From Chthonomonas calidirosea T49 (GTDB lineage: Bacteria; Armatimonadota; Chthonomonadetes; Chthonomonadales; Chthonomonadaceae), in the NCBI RefSeq assembly GCF_000427095.1, contig NC_021487.1, positions 2,899,241 to 2,963,240 on the forward strand: a DNA stretch of 64,000 nucleotides, written 5' to 3'. Below are positions 1 through 10,454 of the stretch, piece after piece. The notes under the pieces were generated by a model that had not been told where the DNA came from, searched no databases, and saw only the letters and a program-made list of their open reading frames with translations. Position numbers and translations under genes: made by a program. Numbering within the stretch: position 1 is the first letter of the stretch; every line of letters begins with the position of its first letter.

Positions 1-2886
1 CTGCATGCAGGGCTTTTGGGGGTGCACTATAACTTCGCGCAGATAGGGCAAAACTTCAAACTGTTCTCCGGTTTGCGCGAGGCCCAAAAAGCCGACTGGA
101 TGCACCAAACAGGACTTCGTGAATCGCAGTTTGGACTCAATGTCGCCTTTGCAGGCAACAAGAAAAGTCCTACCGCCGGCGGCCTTGATTTCGAGAATGA
201 GCATATTTCGGCCAAGAGCGGGGCCTTCGATCGCAGTGCCTTCTCATTGCAAACGAAAGGGCTAGATATTGGCTACACCCACAATGCGATCACCAAAGGT
301 TTTGGCCGTTTGGGCGATCTGAGTCTCTCAGATAAAACCGAACTGGCTTTGGATACCTACCATCTCTATGATCCCACGATCGCAACAAATGTCGTCTCGC
401 CGGTGGATTTAGCGCAGGTGGTGGCCAATGACGGCCTCGATAGAAGTGGTTTTCATCTACTGCTCGATCCCTCACCAAAGAGCCGTTTCGCCTTTTCACA
501 GTTGGCATTGCGGCTTACTGGCGCTTTGAGAGCTAAGTCCGATAGCGTACCCAACATCGGGATGCTTCGGCAGAGCCTTGAGGTACAGCTGGGTGGGTTC
601 CATTTTGCTCTCATAAATCGGCGCACCAGTGCTGCGTTCGATCAGCTGTCTGCGCTGCCGGATATTGACAAACGTTATCTCGCTCTAGATATTCTGCATC
701 AATTCGACCCCACGGCCGACCTGAGCAAACTACCGCCGCCTCTCATCGCTCAGGCTGCCCTTCATGAGGCTGGCTTGGCGCGGACTCTGCTCAATGCAAG
801 TTTGCAGCTGGGCAAGGGCAACAAGGCGTCCTCTCTTTCCTTCTCAGCTGTTACCATCAAAGACACCTCAGCGACAGCTAGCAGCACGTCTGCCTCTAAG
901 GCAACGTCCCTTGCTGCCGCGCCAACTCCCGCTATTGCTCGTGAAAGTTTTGCCATCGCTACGCCTCAATTTCAACTGGGCATCACTCAGCAAGCGATCT
1001 CCAATAACTTTACGCGCTTGCCGCAGCTTTCCGATGTGGAAAAGGCGCAGTTCGGCAACGAATATGGCCTTCGTAGCCTGCTGCTCGACTTTAATTGGCA
1101 AATCAACAAAACAACCCATCTAGCGTTCACATCTCTAGGCTTTTCTCCCACGCCCGACGCTGTCGCCGCAACACTAGCTCAAACAAGGGCGCGGGGTATA
1201 GATAAAGCCACCGCGCAGCAGATGGCGAATGCGGGACTGCAACATCAAACTTTGTCGTTCACGACACAGGGGCTTACGCTCAACGCCGACTTTGCCAACG
1301 TAGACAAGTACTTCACACGCGCCACAGATTTGGCCTTGCCAGCTGCCGACCGGAACTTACTCAACTCTGAACGCGGCTTTCGTCGGGCAGCTATCAGCCT
1401 ACATCTTGATAAAATCAAGGGGCTGACGCTAGATACCTACGATTATGGGGCAACCAATCTCTTCGATCTACTAACCCACGCTATCTTCCACCATAATCTC
1501 GTTTACACCCCACGCCAGAACTTTAGCCTAACCTACAGTGATGATGGAGATTTGGCTACTACCAAGGGGTTAGCAAACGGCTATCAGCATCGTGTGGTGG
1601 CCCTCAATACGTTGGTGAAGAAGGGGATAGGACTTAAGCTCTCAGACGAAGTGCGGGTTAACCTCACCGATAGCCGCGTAGGGGAGACGATCCATCAACA
1701 AAACGTTCATATAGATACAACTCAATTAGGACCGGGGGGCGCGGTAGATTATCAGGTTCAGCAAGCGGCGTCGCTCGATGGGAAATTCACTGACTTTACC
1801 TCGATGAGCTTGCATACGCAGCCTACTCAGTATCTCACCCTAGACTACACGCGCTCCGATCTAAGGCGTTCACCAGATGCGAACAACCCGGTGGAGAAAG
1901 ATAAACCGGTCATTGTGGAAAACACAGAGGGGTACGGAGTCAAGTATCAGGCTACAAAGCAGTTAGCGTTAACAGTTAATACCACAACTACTGTCGCCGA
2001 CGATCAGAACGGGAAGAGTGCCGTCTCATTGGGACTTCAGGGAGAGCCTTGTAAGGATATTACGCTGGCAGCACAGTTCGATGAGCTGCATACCAAGGCT
2101 GACCAAAATACGCACGATGTGGCCAACTTCTCTATTCGAAACACGAAACCGATTAGCATTGGGCCTTTACAAAACCTCACTATTCAAGCGGGTTACGCCT
2201 CTTTGAACGACCATCGGAAACTGATCAACGAGACCATGACAGGCCACATTGAATGGACCCTGTGGAAGAACACCTTTGCCTTGGACTACAGTGGACAGAC
2301 GTTGCCAAGCGGCCAAAGCACCACCACGCGACTCTACTCGTTCGCAACCGACCCCAATCCGCATCGTTGGCTTCACGCAAGCTTCTATTATCGCGATTGG
2401 ACGATGTTGGATGGTAAGGTGATCCTGACACGCAAGTTCATGGCTGACGCCAAATTAACACCTATGACCCACCTTGTTTACAACTATGGAAGCTTGCCGG
2501 ATGATGGACATGGGCAGTTTATTCCGGAAACGGCGGTGGATTTCAGCCTGCAAAACGACTTCCGTGACAACTTAACCGTAGGGCTGTTCTATCGGTTAAG
2601 CCGCAACACGGCTACAAAACTGCTTACGCGCTCGCTCGGCTTTAGCCTTCAACAGAAGCTCGACCCCAAAGAGAGCTTTACCTTCTCCTTTAGCAAGGGC
2701 GTAAACGGATCCGCCATCGGTTATGATCGATCGGATCAACTCAATATCGCCTTTGAACGCAAGCTCAGTGGTGACGACTTCTTCTCCATTGGGGCCACCT
2801 GGGTAACCCACGATGGGAGGGATGCGGCAGGCCGGTTGCTACGGAACGAATTAAGAGGGGAGCTAAGCTTTAACTTCCTCTTCTAG
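1..2886 (+). CDS. Putative outer-membrane protein with internal repeats (5' end outside window)
   Basis: The frame is open to the left edge, so the gene is truncated there; the TTG at 16 is not a convincing start. The first half holds at least five degenerate repeats, about 45 residues each, starting near residues 1, 80, 190, 320 and 420. Their pattern is F-x(6,7)-F-x-R/G-L-x(2)-L-S-x-x-D/E-K followed by a G-L-R strand. The second half is rich in alternating hydrophobic residues, and the chain ends in S-F-N-F-L-F. A C-terminal phenylalanine after aromatic beta-strands is typical of outer-membrane barrels, so I infer a surface or barrel protein. I do not recognise the family. It is 86 bp upstream of a c-type cytochrome gene on the same strand and may share its transcript. 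Confidence 0.7.
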   Translation: MHAGLLGVHYNFAQIGQNFKLFSGLREAQKADWMHQTGLRESQFGLNVAFAGNKKSPTAGGLDFENEHISAKSGAFDRSAFSLQTKGLDIGYTHNAITKGFGRLGDLSLSDKTELALDTYHLYDPTIATNVVSPVDLAQVVANDGLDRSGFHLLLDPSPKSRFAFSQLALRLTGALRAKSDSVPNIGMLRQSLEVQLGGFHFALINRRTSAAFDQLSALPDIDKRYLALDILHQFDPTADLSKLPPPLIAQAALHEAGLARTLLNASLQLGKGNKASSLSFSAVTIKDTSATASSTSASKATSLAAAPTPAIARESFAIATPQFQLGITQQAISNNFTRLPQLSDVEKAQFGNEYGLRSLLLDFNWQINKTTHLAFTSLGFSPTPDAVAATLAQTRARGIDKATAQQMANAGLQHQTLSFTTQGLTLNADFANVDKYFTRATDLALPAADRNLLNSERGFRRAAISLHLDKIKGLTLDTYDYGATNLFDLLTHAIFHHNLVYTPRQNFSLTYSDDGDLATTKGLANGYQHRVVALNTLVKKGIGLKLSDEVRVNLTDSRVGETIHQQNVHIDTTQLGPGGAVDYQVQQAASLDGKFTDFTSMSLHTQPTQYLTLDYTRSDLRRSPDANNPVEKDKPVIVENTEGYGVKYQATKQLALTVNTTTTVADDQNGKSAVSLGLQGEPCKDITLAAQFDELHTKADQNTHDVANFSIRNTKPISIGPLQNLTIQAGYASLNDHRKLINETMTGHIEWTLWKNTFALDYSGQTLPSGQSTTTRLYSFATDPNPHRWLHASFYYRDWTMLDGKVILTRKFMADAKLTPMTHLVYNYGSLPDDGHGQFIPETAVDFSLQNDFRDNLTVGLFYRLSRNTATKLLTRSLGFSLQQKLDPKESFTFSFSKGVNGSAIGYDRSDQLNIAFERKLSGDDFFSIGATWVTHDGRDAAGRLLRNELRGELSFNFLF

Positions 2887-2972
2887 GAAATAGCGAAGCG
2901 AATGCAGAATAATGGTAAGGATAAGGCTCTTTAGGCGCGGACGCCGAAAATAGGTTCTGTGGAGAGAGGGAT

Positions 2973-5900
2973 ATGAACAAACAGAAAGCACTACACGCTC
3001 TGTGTCTCGGATTGACAGGAGCTTTGGTGGCTTTGTGTGGGTTTGGCCCCAAGGGGGAACATACTGCCCAGACAAAACCCCCAGCGGGAGCTGGACTAAC
3101 ACCAGATAAGATCGCGGCCTACTCGAAAATATTCACGCAGCAGATTTGGCCGCTTTTAAAGCAGGATTGTGCCCCATGCCATATGGGCAGCAATCCCTCT
3201 CAGTTGCGCCTGATGCCCGATGGGGCAGCCACTTATCAGCTCTTATTGACGGATGGTCATCTCGATCCAAATAACCCTTCCTCCCTACTAGCGCGCGTTA
3301 GCTCTACGTCGGATGCGACGCGAATGCCTCCTCCACCTCGTCACGCCTGGAGTGCTGCCAATATTGCCAAGTTGCGTGATTTCTGCAGCAAGCTCTATGC
3401 TAGCGGCCCTAAAGATACGATGGCCGATGATGGGGATGGAAGCCACTTCCCCCCGGCGCTCTTGATGCCCTATCACGGCCCTATTCCTTCCGATAGCGGG
3501 GATAATACGTTTCTGACCTACTACCAGCTTCGCAACAAGATACAGACCATTTTTGGCGACGACTGGCGTCGCGATAATCAAGATATGTTCGAGAAGAACA
3601 TTGCCCAGTTTGGTGGGGCCGATTTCGTGCACAGCTTCAATGAAAGCGCCCATCCTAGCGCGGAATATCTTGCTGCCATGGATGCCCTGTCAGAGGATGT
3701 GGCCTCGAATGCCTACCTCAATCATACTGGGCCTTTTGAGGGGATACGCATTCCAACGCGCTCCCCGTTGGCTAGTCCAAAACCCGATCCCCTTTACCAG
3801 CATGACATCGCCTTGCTCTATCAGCGCATGTTGTTTCGGCCTCCAACCCCTATGGAGTTACAGCAGTCGTACGATTTCCTAAGAGCCATCTATCGTGCAG
3901 CACCTCAAGTGGCCCAAAGCAGCTATGCGCTTCAGTTCCAGCTGACAGCCAAGGACCCTGAAGGACATGTGGCAACGCGCCAGGTGCGTATTGAAGTCTT
4001 AAACGACTCCTACGGCCTACAGCAGACACTCGTTAATGAGAACGATACATCCCATGCAAGCCCCGATAAGAAGCTCGCCCGCTGGACATTGGGCGCTCCT
4101 GTGCTGCTAAAAGCCGGAGATGATGGCCAGTTTGTGACTATCTCTAACGAGGGGCGCCAGGGTGTTGTTGAGGTAAGCGGTCTTGAGATCACAGGGCCGC
4201 TGCCCGGTGGAACAACCCACATGATCTCCATGAAAGATGCTGGTGTCATCGCTCAAGGCGCATGGCATCTTAATGAACGCGACGGAATAGCCTCTTACGA
4301 AGAGGATGATAGAGATGGAGGCGAAGGACAGATCACTATCCCATTGAGGGTCTCTCAGACCGGCAAATATACGTTGACATTAGATTGGCGCTATCATCCG
4401 GTGCTGACCAAACAGGTAGATGGACGCACCGTTTACGAGGGACGCAACGCCGCCGAGACCCTAGTCGAGATTCACTCTCACAGTCCCTCTACGTCCGCAC
4501 AACCCCCTCTGCCTCCGTTGCCGCCACGAGGCCAAGTGACATTCTATGTGGATGAGACCGATGATACCCATTCTGCCTTCAGCCCCGACGTCGCTTTTCA
4601 ATTCGGCAAGGGCGATGGAGTAGAGATCTCCAATGCAGATACGCACGGTCTGGTTGCGGCCGACGCCGTAGATTTTATGCCCGATGTCCCTAAGGGAAGC
4701 CAGCCACAGCTGTCCGACTTTTATGTGAAAAGCAACGAAGCGGATGGGCAACAAGGCTGGAGCACCTTGGGAGAGGAGTATGGCCAGTTCTATCAAGCCG
4801 TTAGCCCGCATATTCTCAGCGACGGCAATAACGAGGCCCTAAAAGGCAAGTTACGGCTGTACTATCGGCCGGATACGCACCCCAAGGAGTGGCAACCGAC
4901 GGTCTTCTATCACATTGCTTTCGGCTATCCGGGGCATGAAGGGCATTCAAGTCACGTGCCTCTCACTGTGCACGCCCTAGCTTCTACCCCCATTCTTACC
5001 ATCGTTGCGCCGCCTCACGTCCATGTAGGAGCCCTGATCACGTTAGATGCAAGCGCCTCCTTCAACTTGCAGCGCTCTCCTCTCGAATATACCTGGCAGC
5101 AGATCGGAGGAGCGCACGTAGCGATTAAGGATGTCCATACGGCTGTTCTGCGCTTTCAAGTGCCGCCCATGTCCGCGCAACAGGCGGCTTGGGAAGGGCT
5201 CTGCCGGCTGTTAATGAAGCATCCCGACTTCCTGTTTACCCGGCCGCTCTCGTTGGCGGTAACCACAAACCCCAAGATACGGCGAAGGTTGCAGTTGGTG
5301 AAAATCGCTCAGGATTTAGTGGCCCGGCCGCCCACGCAGGCCGAAATCGCACGGTTGGATGCAGGTGCCCCGCTCTCTTCTTTTGTAGATAACTACCTGC
5401 ACTCTAAGGAGTTTGCCGATTTCTACTTCCGCCGTATCCGGTTGTACCTAGAGAGCCACGGTTCCCCTACAGATGATGAGCCGGTGCGATTGTGGACATG
5501 GATCGCGCTTCATCATCATCCCTTTAAGGAGATTCTCACGGCGGATTACACGGTGACGCCGGATTGGAAGGTCGAACCACGCCCGGCCTACTATGGCCAT
5601 AGCGGCGTTTTAACGATGAAAGGATTTATTGAGGGCAAACCTGGGCTACCGCATTTCAACTATTCCGCCCAGGTGCTTGAGAAGTTCCTCGGCTATGTGT
5701 TCATTGTACCGGAAGCGATCGTGAAGATGCGCGAGGGCATTACTGCCGTGCAGACCACTACACCAGGGACGGTCTGCTTTACATGCCATCAGGTACTAAC
5801 GCCTCTCGCCTATCAACGCTCGCGCTTTACGGACGATGGAGTCTATCATGAGCGTGACAGTCAGGGCAATCTGATTGACGATACCGATCATCAGCTGGTG

Positions 5901-6224
5901 CCTAGCTATCCGTTTAAAGGGGAGGGCATGCAGGCCTTTGCTGAGAAGGCCGTCAACACAGAGCGCTTCATTCGCACGATCATCCAAACGCATTTCGTGT
6001 TCTACTTCGGTCGTGAGATGCGCTGGGATAAAGATGAAAGAGGCCTTTACCACCATCTTTGGGAGACCGAGAAGGCCAATCACTACGATATCGAGGGATT
6101 GATTCGGGCGATTGTGCTCAGCCCGCAATATCTTAATGGGAGCGTACGTCCCTCCCCTGCATCTAGCCCAGAAGAGCCGACAAGAGAGCGCACAAGCCCA
6201 CGTGTTGCACGGCTAGGTTCGTAA
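2973..6224 (+). CDS. Exported c-type cytochrome, DUF1592/1588/1585-like, with PKD-like segment
   Basis: 1083 residues. Residues 1-25 form a signal peptide. A CAPCH haem motif lies at residues 66-70 in a region like planctomycete-type cytochrome c domains. A second CFTCH motif is near 935-939. Around 685-735 is a PKD-like stretch (ITLDASAS), then 'LLMKHPDFLFTRPLS', like the DUF1592 core, and C-terminal DUF1588/1585-like segments with a Y-F-G-R motif. Such proteins are known as partners of DUF1501 proteins in Planctomycetes, Acidobacteria and Armatimonadota; their biochemical role is not established. The ATG follows GGAGAGAGGG. The next gene, encoding a DUF1501 protein, starts 31 bp downstream, so the two are probably co-transcribed. 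Location is inferred as periplasm or cell surface. Confidence 0.85.
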   Translation: MNKQKALHALCLGLTGALVALCGFGPKGEHTAQTKPPAGAGLTPDKIAAYSKIFTQQIWPLLKQDCAPCHMGSNPSQLRLMPDGAATYQLLLTDGHLDPNNPSSLLARVSSTSDATRMPPPPRHAWSAANIAKLRDFCSKLYASGPKDTMADDGDGSHFPPALLMPYHGPIPSDSGDNTFLTYYQLRNKIQTIFGDDWRRDNQDMFEKNIAQFGGADFVHSFNESAHPSAEYLAAMDALSEDVASNAYLNHTGPFEGIRIPTRSPLASPKPDPLYQHDIALLYQRMLFRPPTPMELQQSYDFLRAIYRAAPQVAQSSYALQFQLTAKDPEGHVATRQVRIEVLNDSYGLQQTLVNENDTSHASPDKKLARWTLGAPVLLKAGDDGQFVTISNEGRQGVVEVSGLEITGPLPGGTTHMISMKDAGVIAQGAWHLNERDGIASYEEDDRDGGEGQITIPLRVSQTGKYTLTLDWRYHPVLTKQVDGRTVYEGRNAAETLVEIHSHSPSTSAQPPLPPLPPRGQVTFYVDETDDTHSAFSPDVAFQFGKGDGVEISNADTHGLVAADAVDFMPDVPKGSQPQLSDFYVKSNEADGQQGWSTLGEEYGQFYQAVSPHILSDGNNEALKGKLRLYYRPDTHPKEWQPTVFYHIAFGYPGHEGHSSHVPLTVHALASTPILTIVAPPHVHVGALITLDASASFNLQRSPLEYTWQQIGGAHVAIKDVHTAVLRFQVPPMSAQQAAWEGLCRLLMKHPDFLFTRPLSLAVTTNPKIRRRLQLVKIAQDLVARPPTQAEIARLDAGAPLSSFVDNYLHSKEFADFYFRRIRLYLESHGSPTDDEPVRLWTWIALHHHPFKEILTADYTVTPDWKVEPRPAYYGHSGVLTMKGFIEGKPGLPHFNYSAQVLEKFLGYVFIVPEAIVKMREGITAVQTTTPGTVCFTCHQVLTPLAYQRSRFTDDGVYHERDSQGNLIDDTDHQLVPSYPFKGEGMQAFAEKAVNTERFIRTIIQTHFVFYFGREMRWDKDERGLYHHLWETEKANHYDIEGLIRAIVLSPQYLNGSVRPSPASSPEEPTRERTSPRVARLGS

Positions 6225-6255
6225 GGGGTGGAACCGACGAAAGGAGAATAGAGCA

Positions 6256-8013
6256 ATGCATGATTTCCATTCTGAGCGCATACCGGAGTGTCGCGTGTCG
6301 GACGAGATCATCTATCGTCCGGCACCCAGTGAGCATCCGGGAAATGCTGGCTTCTTCAGCCGTAGGGAGTTCCTGCGTCGTGCTGGCATGGGACTTGCCT
6401 CCATCTGCGCTTTGGATTTCCTGGCCTACTTCAAGGCCTATGGCGCCCCGGTAACAACACGGCGTACGGCGGAGATGGTGCATGAGATGGCGCAGGAGGG
6501 CGATGAGCCGCGGTTCCTTATCTATTGGTACCTAGAGGGCGGTTGGGAAAGCTACGACATGTTCAGCCCCCTAATGACGCCCAACAACGTGATCCACCGC
6601 CTCCCACCAGACCGGATCAGCGATGAGTTCTATCGTGTGCTTCACTTTGGCGAGCCACACTACGGCATCTACAAACAGGGCAATATTCGGTATGGTTATC
6701 TAGCCGAGGATGGTAAAGAGCATTTTCCTTACATGGCCGTGCTTAGCTCAATGGATACCGGCGAGTTCCATTCGGGAGAACGCTTGAACGTGCATATGGG
6801 TTCCTATAACCTTGTGCTCACCGATGAACGTCAGCCGGACGAGCGAGATGTAATGCAGGCCTTTGCCGAGGTTTACGGGCGTCCCTATGTTTTGCCCAAC
6901 ATCGGTTGGTTTTGGTGGCTTGCCGATGGGGAGCTGAACGAGCAGCAGTACACGGGGCGCAGGGGTTTCTATCCGAACCTGGGGCCGGTATGGGCACATA
7001 CCATCTATGCGGGCACGCCAGCGAATCTAAAGCGATTCCTCATACGAATGCAACAGAACTCCTCCGATGTGGTCAATAGCCAGATCGAGCGCTTTGTAGA
7101 TAACATGAGCGCCTATCTCACCCGCGATAACCACATGGAGATCGTTCGCAGCTACGATTCGGCGCTTGGCATCTACAACAACTTGGCACGGGCCGGCAAG
7201 CGGCTTGATGCGAACCTTATCAACAACCTCTTCAACGACCCCGTTCTGCGCGAGAAGTTCGACATTAAGCCCGAAGATGAGATGATCACCTATACCAGTG
7301 TGAATGGCAATAAGGCGCGCACCAAGTTCACTCCAGCGACAAACGTGCAGGCGATGATGGCCTATGAGCTAATGCGGGCAGGGCTTTCAACCTGCTTCTT
7401 CATCGAGTCGCGCGATATTCGTCTGTTCGATAGCCACTATGCGCGTCGTAGCCTTTGGGGGCCAGACCGCCGAACCCCGATCGGCATGCCGGATCAGACC
7501 AACATGATGCGTGAGAACCTCTGGAAGCCGTTGAACACGTTGGTCGAGTTGTTAAAGAGCACACCCTACAAGAATACCGGCAAGAGCCTGTTCGACCTTA
7601 CGACGATCGTCATTACCTCCGAGTTCGGACGCACGATTCGCGGCGATGTGCGAGCCATCCAACAGATGAATATCAGCGATGCGGAGAAAGACAAACTCAT
7701 CTACGACCAGGATATCTCCCAGCATTGGCGCGTCACTGGGGCAGCTTTTTTGGGTGCGGGCGTTCGCGGAAACTCACAGTTTGGTGGCGTAGGCCAAAAA
7801 ACCGGAATGCCGATACCCCTTCTGCCGGACGGCACCATGGACCCAGCCTACGATCCGATTACCGGGGAGTTGCTGCCGGGAAGGACTCCCTCAAAAGACG
7901 CTTGGGTGCCCAATCATGGCGATGTATACGCTACGGCGCTCTATTTGTGTGGGATCAACCCTAAAGGGAGAGGGCGTAACGAGCGTCCAGCCATGCGCTA
8001 CATAAAGGCCTAG
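6256..8013 (+). CDS. Tat-exported DUF1501-family protein
   Basis: 585 residues. A twin-arginine signal, S-R-R-E-F-L-R-R, occurs near residue 35, followed by the hydrophobic stretch GMGLASICALDFLAYF. The body has DUF1501 features: 'YWYLEGGWESYDMFSP' near the start, 'ITSEFGRTIRG' in the second half and 'NHGDVYATALYLCGINP' near the end, matching the alkaline-phosphatase-like layout of that family. AAGGAG lies just upstream of the ATG. It pairs with the upstream cytochrome-type gene, the usual genomic partner of DUF1501. The function is unknown; it is probably a periplasmic component of a surface complex. Confidence 0.88.
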   Translation: MHDFHSERIPECRVSDEIIYRPAPSEHPGNAGFFSRREFLRRAGMGLASICALDFLAYFKAYGAPVTTRRTAEMVHEMAQEGDEPRFLIYWYLEGGWESYDMFSPLMTPNNVIHRLPPDRISDEFYRVLHFGEPHYGIYKQGNIRYGYLAEDGKEHFPYMAVLSSMDTGEFHSGERLNVHMGSYNLVLTDERQPDERDVMQAFAEVYGRPYVLPNIGWFWWLADGELNEQQYTGRRGFYPNLGPVWAHTIYAGTPANLKRFLIRMQQNSSDVVNSQIERFVDNMSAYLTRDNHMEIVRSYDSALGIYNNLARAGKRLDANLINNLFNDPVLREKFDIKPEDEMITYTSVNGNKARTKFTPATNVQAMMAYELMRAGLSTCFFIESRDIRLFDSHYARRSLWGPDRRTPIGMPDQTNMMRENLWKPLNTLVELLKSTPYKNTGKSLFDLTTIVITSEFGRTIRGDVRAIQQMNISDAEKDKLIYDQDISQHWRVTGAAFLGAGVRGNSQFGGVGQKTGMPIPLLPDGTMDPAYDPITGELLPGRTPSKDAWVPNHGDVYATALYLCGINPKGRGRNERPAMRYIKA

Positions 8014-8045
8014 CGCGGCGCCTTTAAAAAGTCTCTGGAATACCA

Positions 8046-8085
8046 AACCGGTAGTCTGCAAAGACTGCCGGTTATTTCTGTTCTT
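8046..8085 (+). terminator. Hairpin terminator after DUF1501 gene
   Basis: 12-bp stem (8046-8057 with 8062-8073, one G-U pair) closed by a GCAA tetraloop, followed by the T-rich stretch ATTTCTGTTCTT. It lies 32 bp after the stop codon. Confidence 0.6.
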
Positions 8086-8224
8086 CTAGCCCAAGTGTTT
8101 GGGGCGCGCTGCACTATTATTGATTTTTGAGAGATCTTTTTTCTAGCACTTTGGGAGGGAAAGCTGATCAGCCTAACAGCGGAAACGCGCTTGCTCCTCA
8201 CAAAAAATTTCCTTCAACCAACTA

Positions 8225-8254
8225 TTGCCAACAATACATCTCGCATATTATACT
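8225..8254 (+). promoter_or_regulatory. Candidate promoter for the 8412 gene
   Basis: TTGCCA at 8225-8230 and TATACT at 8249-8254, 18-bp spacer. It is 158 bp upstream of the ATG. Confidence 0.4.
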
Positions 8255-8411
8255 TCTAACCATAAGTAAGCAGACTCTATACCGCTCTCTTCTCTTAAAA
8301 ACCCTATAACGCTTTCCCTGTGGCCATTCTGAGGCTCCTGAGGAAGACCTCTCTAACCTTAACCCTCCTCCAAGAGGCCTCCCCCAGCCCTCATCAAGGA
8401 GAACTCGCACA

Positions 8412-10412
8412 ATGGCTGACAACAACCGATACTACAACACAAAGCAGCAGAAAGAATGGAGGGCTGTTCCTCAGGTAAGCGGTTGCTCCCCACAACCTTC
8501 CCCTCCCTCTCTCGGCATCCCGCGCCGCCAATTCCTGACCTGCGCCCTCGCTAGCCTCACAACACCTCTCGTGCTCTCCTCCTCTTTCGCCAAAACCCCC
8601 TCCAAAACCCCTCAGCCCGTTCCTCTTCCTATAGATAACCATATCACCGTCTCCATAATGGTCTCCGGAACGTGGCAGAGCCTGGCCAACCAGCATGCAG
8701 CCCCCCGTCACTTTGCTCTGCAGACCGATATGGCCTGCTATCCTCTTGGGATCAGCCCTTCCCTTAACAACTTTGTGACCTACTAGTTTGTGAGTATGCA
8801 GGTGCCCCAAGAGGCGGACTGGGGTGGGTTCTATCCTGTGGATGACCAGTACACCTTGACCGTTCTGCTCCACGACTCTCAAGGTCGGTTGGGGCAGATG
8901 GTGGTGAAGAGTTTACAGACGGGGATGTTGATAAGGAGGTGGAGTGCGAGCCGGGATGGTCGGCAACTGAAAGGGGCGGTGCAGTTGCCATGGGAGGTGG
9001 ACTATGTGACGTTGGAGGTCAGCTCACGGGATGGGCAACCGATGTTTGCGTTGGCGGCCACCAACGGTTTGGCGGATAGGCTGGTTCTGTTGGATTGGAA
9101 TGTGGGCTTTGTTCCGTATCGTCCTGCGGTGATAGAGAGCGCGAAGGGGCATGTGGCGGATGCTAGCAACACGCCGGTGGGGAACCCTTACCAGTGGCGT
9201 GGGGTCTTCATCCCAAGTATAAACGGCGGTGGGGCAGGGGCTCCTACGAGCTGGAGTTCCGCCAACGCCGATGCGGTCAATGATGACTCCACAAAGGCAC
9301 CCCTACTACCACCTCCGCCCTTCCAAAACTACATCAAACGGAATGTGCTCTTGGATACATTGTCCCAGGGTCTAGACATGTTGCCAGTGAGTAATCCTGT
9401 TTATCTAGATTGGCTTATCAAGGAGGTAAAGGATCAATCTTCGAGAGATACGACACCGGCGTTATCTTGTTTAGAGCTGCCGCCGTATTCGTTAGGGAGC
9501 GGTTATTGGAATGTAGATTTTAGTGGGACGGTGATAGGGGTTCTAGCGGTTCCCTATCGTCGCACGGAGAATGTGGGGACGGATTTAAATATGTTGTTAG
9601 AGCAGATACGAAAGTTGTTTAAGTGTTCAGACAAGAGTTTCACGGAGATGTTGTTAGACGCGGCCGAAGCCTATTTGCGTTCGGAGCAGAACCGAAGCGG
9701 TTATTTTGCTGGGGATCTGTTGGAGATTGGGAATCTATACCGCGTAGATGTGTTGGAGAGGTATTGTGGGGTTCAGGGCTATCCTCTCACGCAGGAGGTA
9801 ACGTTTCAGTTAGCGCCGGACATTGCTCCTCCCGCAGGTTGGCCGGCATATGGACAATTGAGCGATCAAGGAGCTTGGACAACACCCCCACCTCCCGGCC
9901 TAATAGACGATACTCCTCCACTCGTTTTTGATGCGAGCGGCAAGGCCACTCTACAGCTCAACAAAGGCTGGAGGTATGAGGTGAGTGGGGCTTACGAAGG
10001 CTATGAGGCTGGAAAGCACAACTTTGATACCCCTGTATCGGGCGTGATATCCGTTCCCTGCTTATTAAAAGTGCTGCTCATTCTTAAGGTGTACACCACT
10101 AGTCCCGATAGTGGGGCAATACCGGCCAACATCACGATTACAGATGTCAAAGGCAATCCGGTAATGACGGGCACCACTCAGTCTGATGGAAAGGGGAACT
10201 ATGTATTTAGTAATCCAATAGGTCAGACGCTTTCTCCCGGAGAGTACACCATCACGGCGACGAGTATGGGGCCGCCTCGTAATCCAGGGACAACGACTAT
10301 CACCGTCTCTCGCGGAGTAGAACAGGAGGTGACGGTACAGCTAGGCCCAATCCGTCGTCCACCTCTTAAGAAGAAGGCAAAACAGAGCGGTAGCAGCTCT
10401 GCCCTGCCTTAA
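8412..10412 (+). pseudogene. Tat-exported hypothetical protein interrupted by in-frame TAG
   Basis: Two open stretches, 8412-8786 and 8790-10412, are in the same frame and separated only by TAG at 8784-8786. The first encodes a Tat signal (I-P-R-R-Q-F-L-T-C, residues 37-45) and about 65 mature residues. The second continues for about 540 residues without its own ribosome-binding site. Near the C-terminus, 'ITDVKGNPVMTGTTQSDGKG' resembles a carboxypeptidase-regulatory-like (CarboxypepD_reg) beta domain. I do not recognise the main domain. Together they look like one exported protein of about 665 residues broken by a nonsense change. Read-through or a sequencing error would also explain it. Codon use (many TTG/TTA Leu, GTG Val) is less GC-rich than in neighbouring operons. 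Confidence 0.65.
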
Positions 10413-10454
10413 CTGCATCATGGCTTGGGGCGCACGAGGAGCTCCCAACATCGC

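Larger units (their letters stand above)
8014..8411. other. Intergenic region, 398 bp
   Basis: Holds the hairpin at 8046-8073 and a candidate promoter at 8225-8254. No gene seen. Confidence 0.6.
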
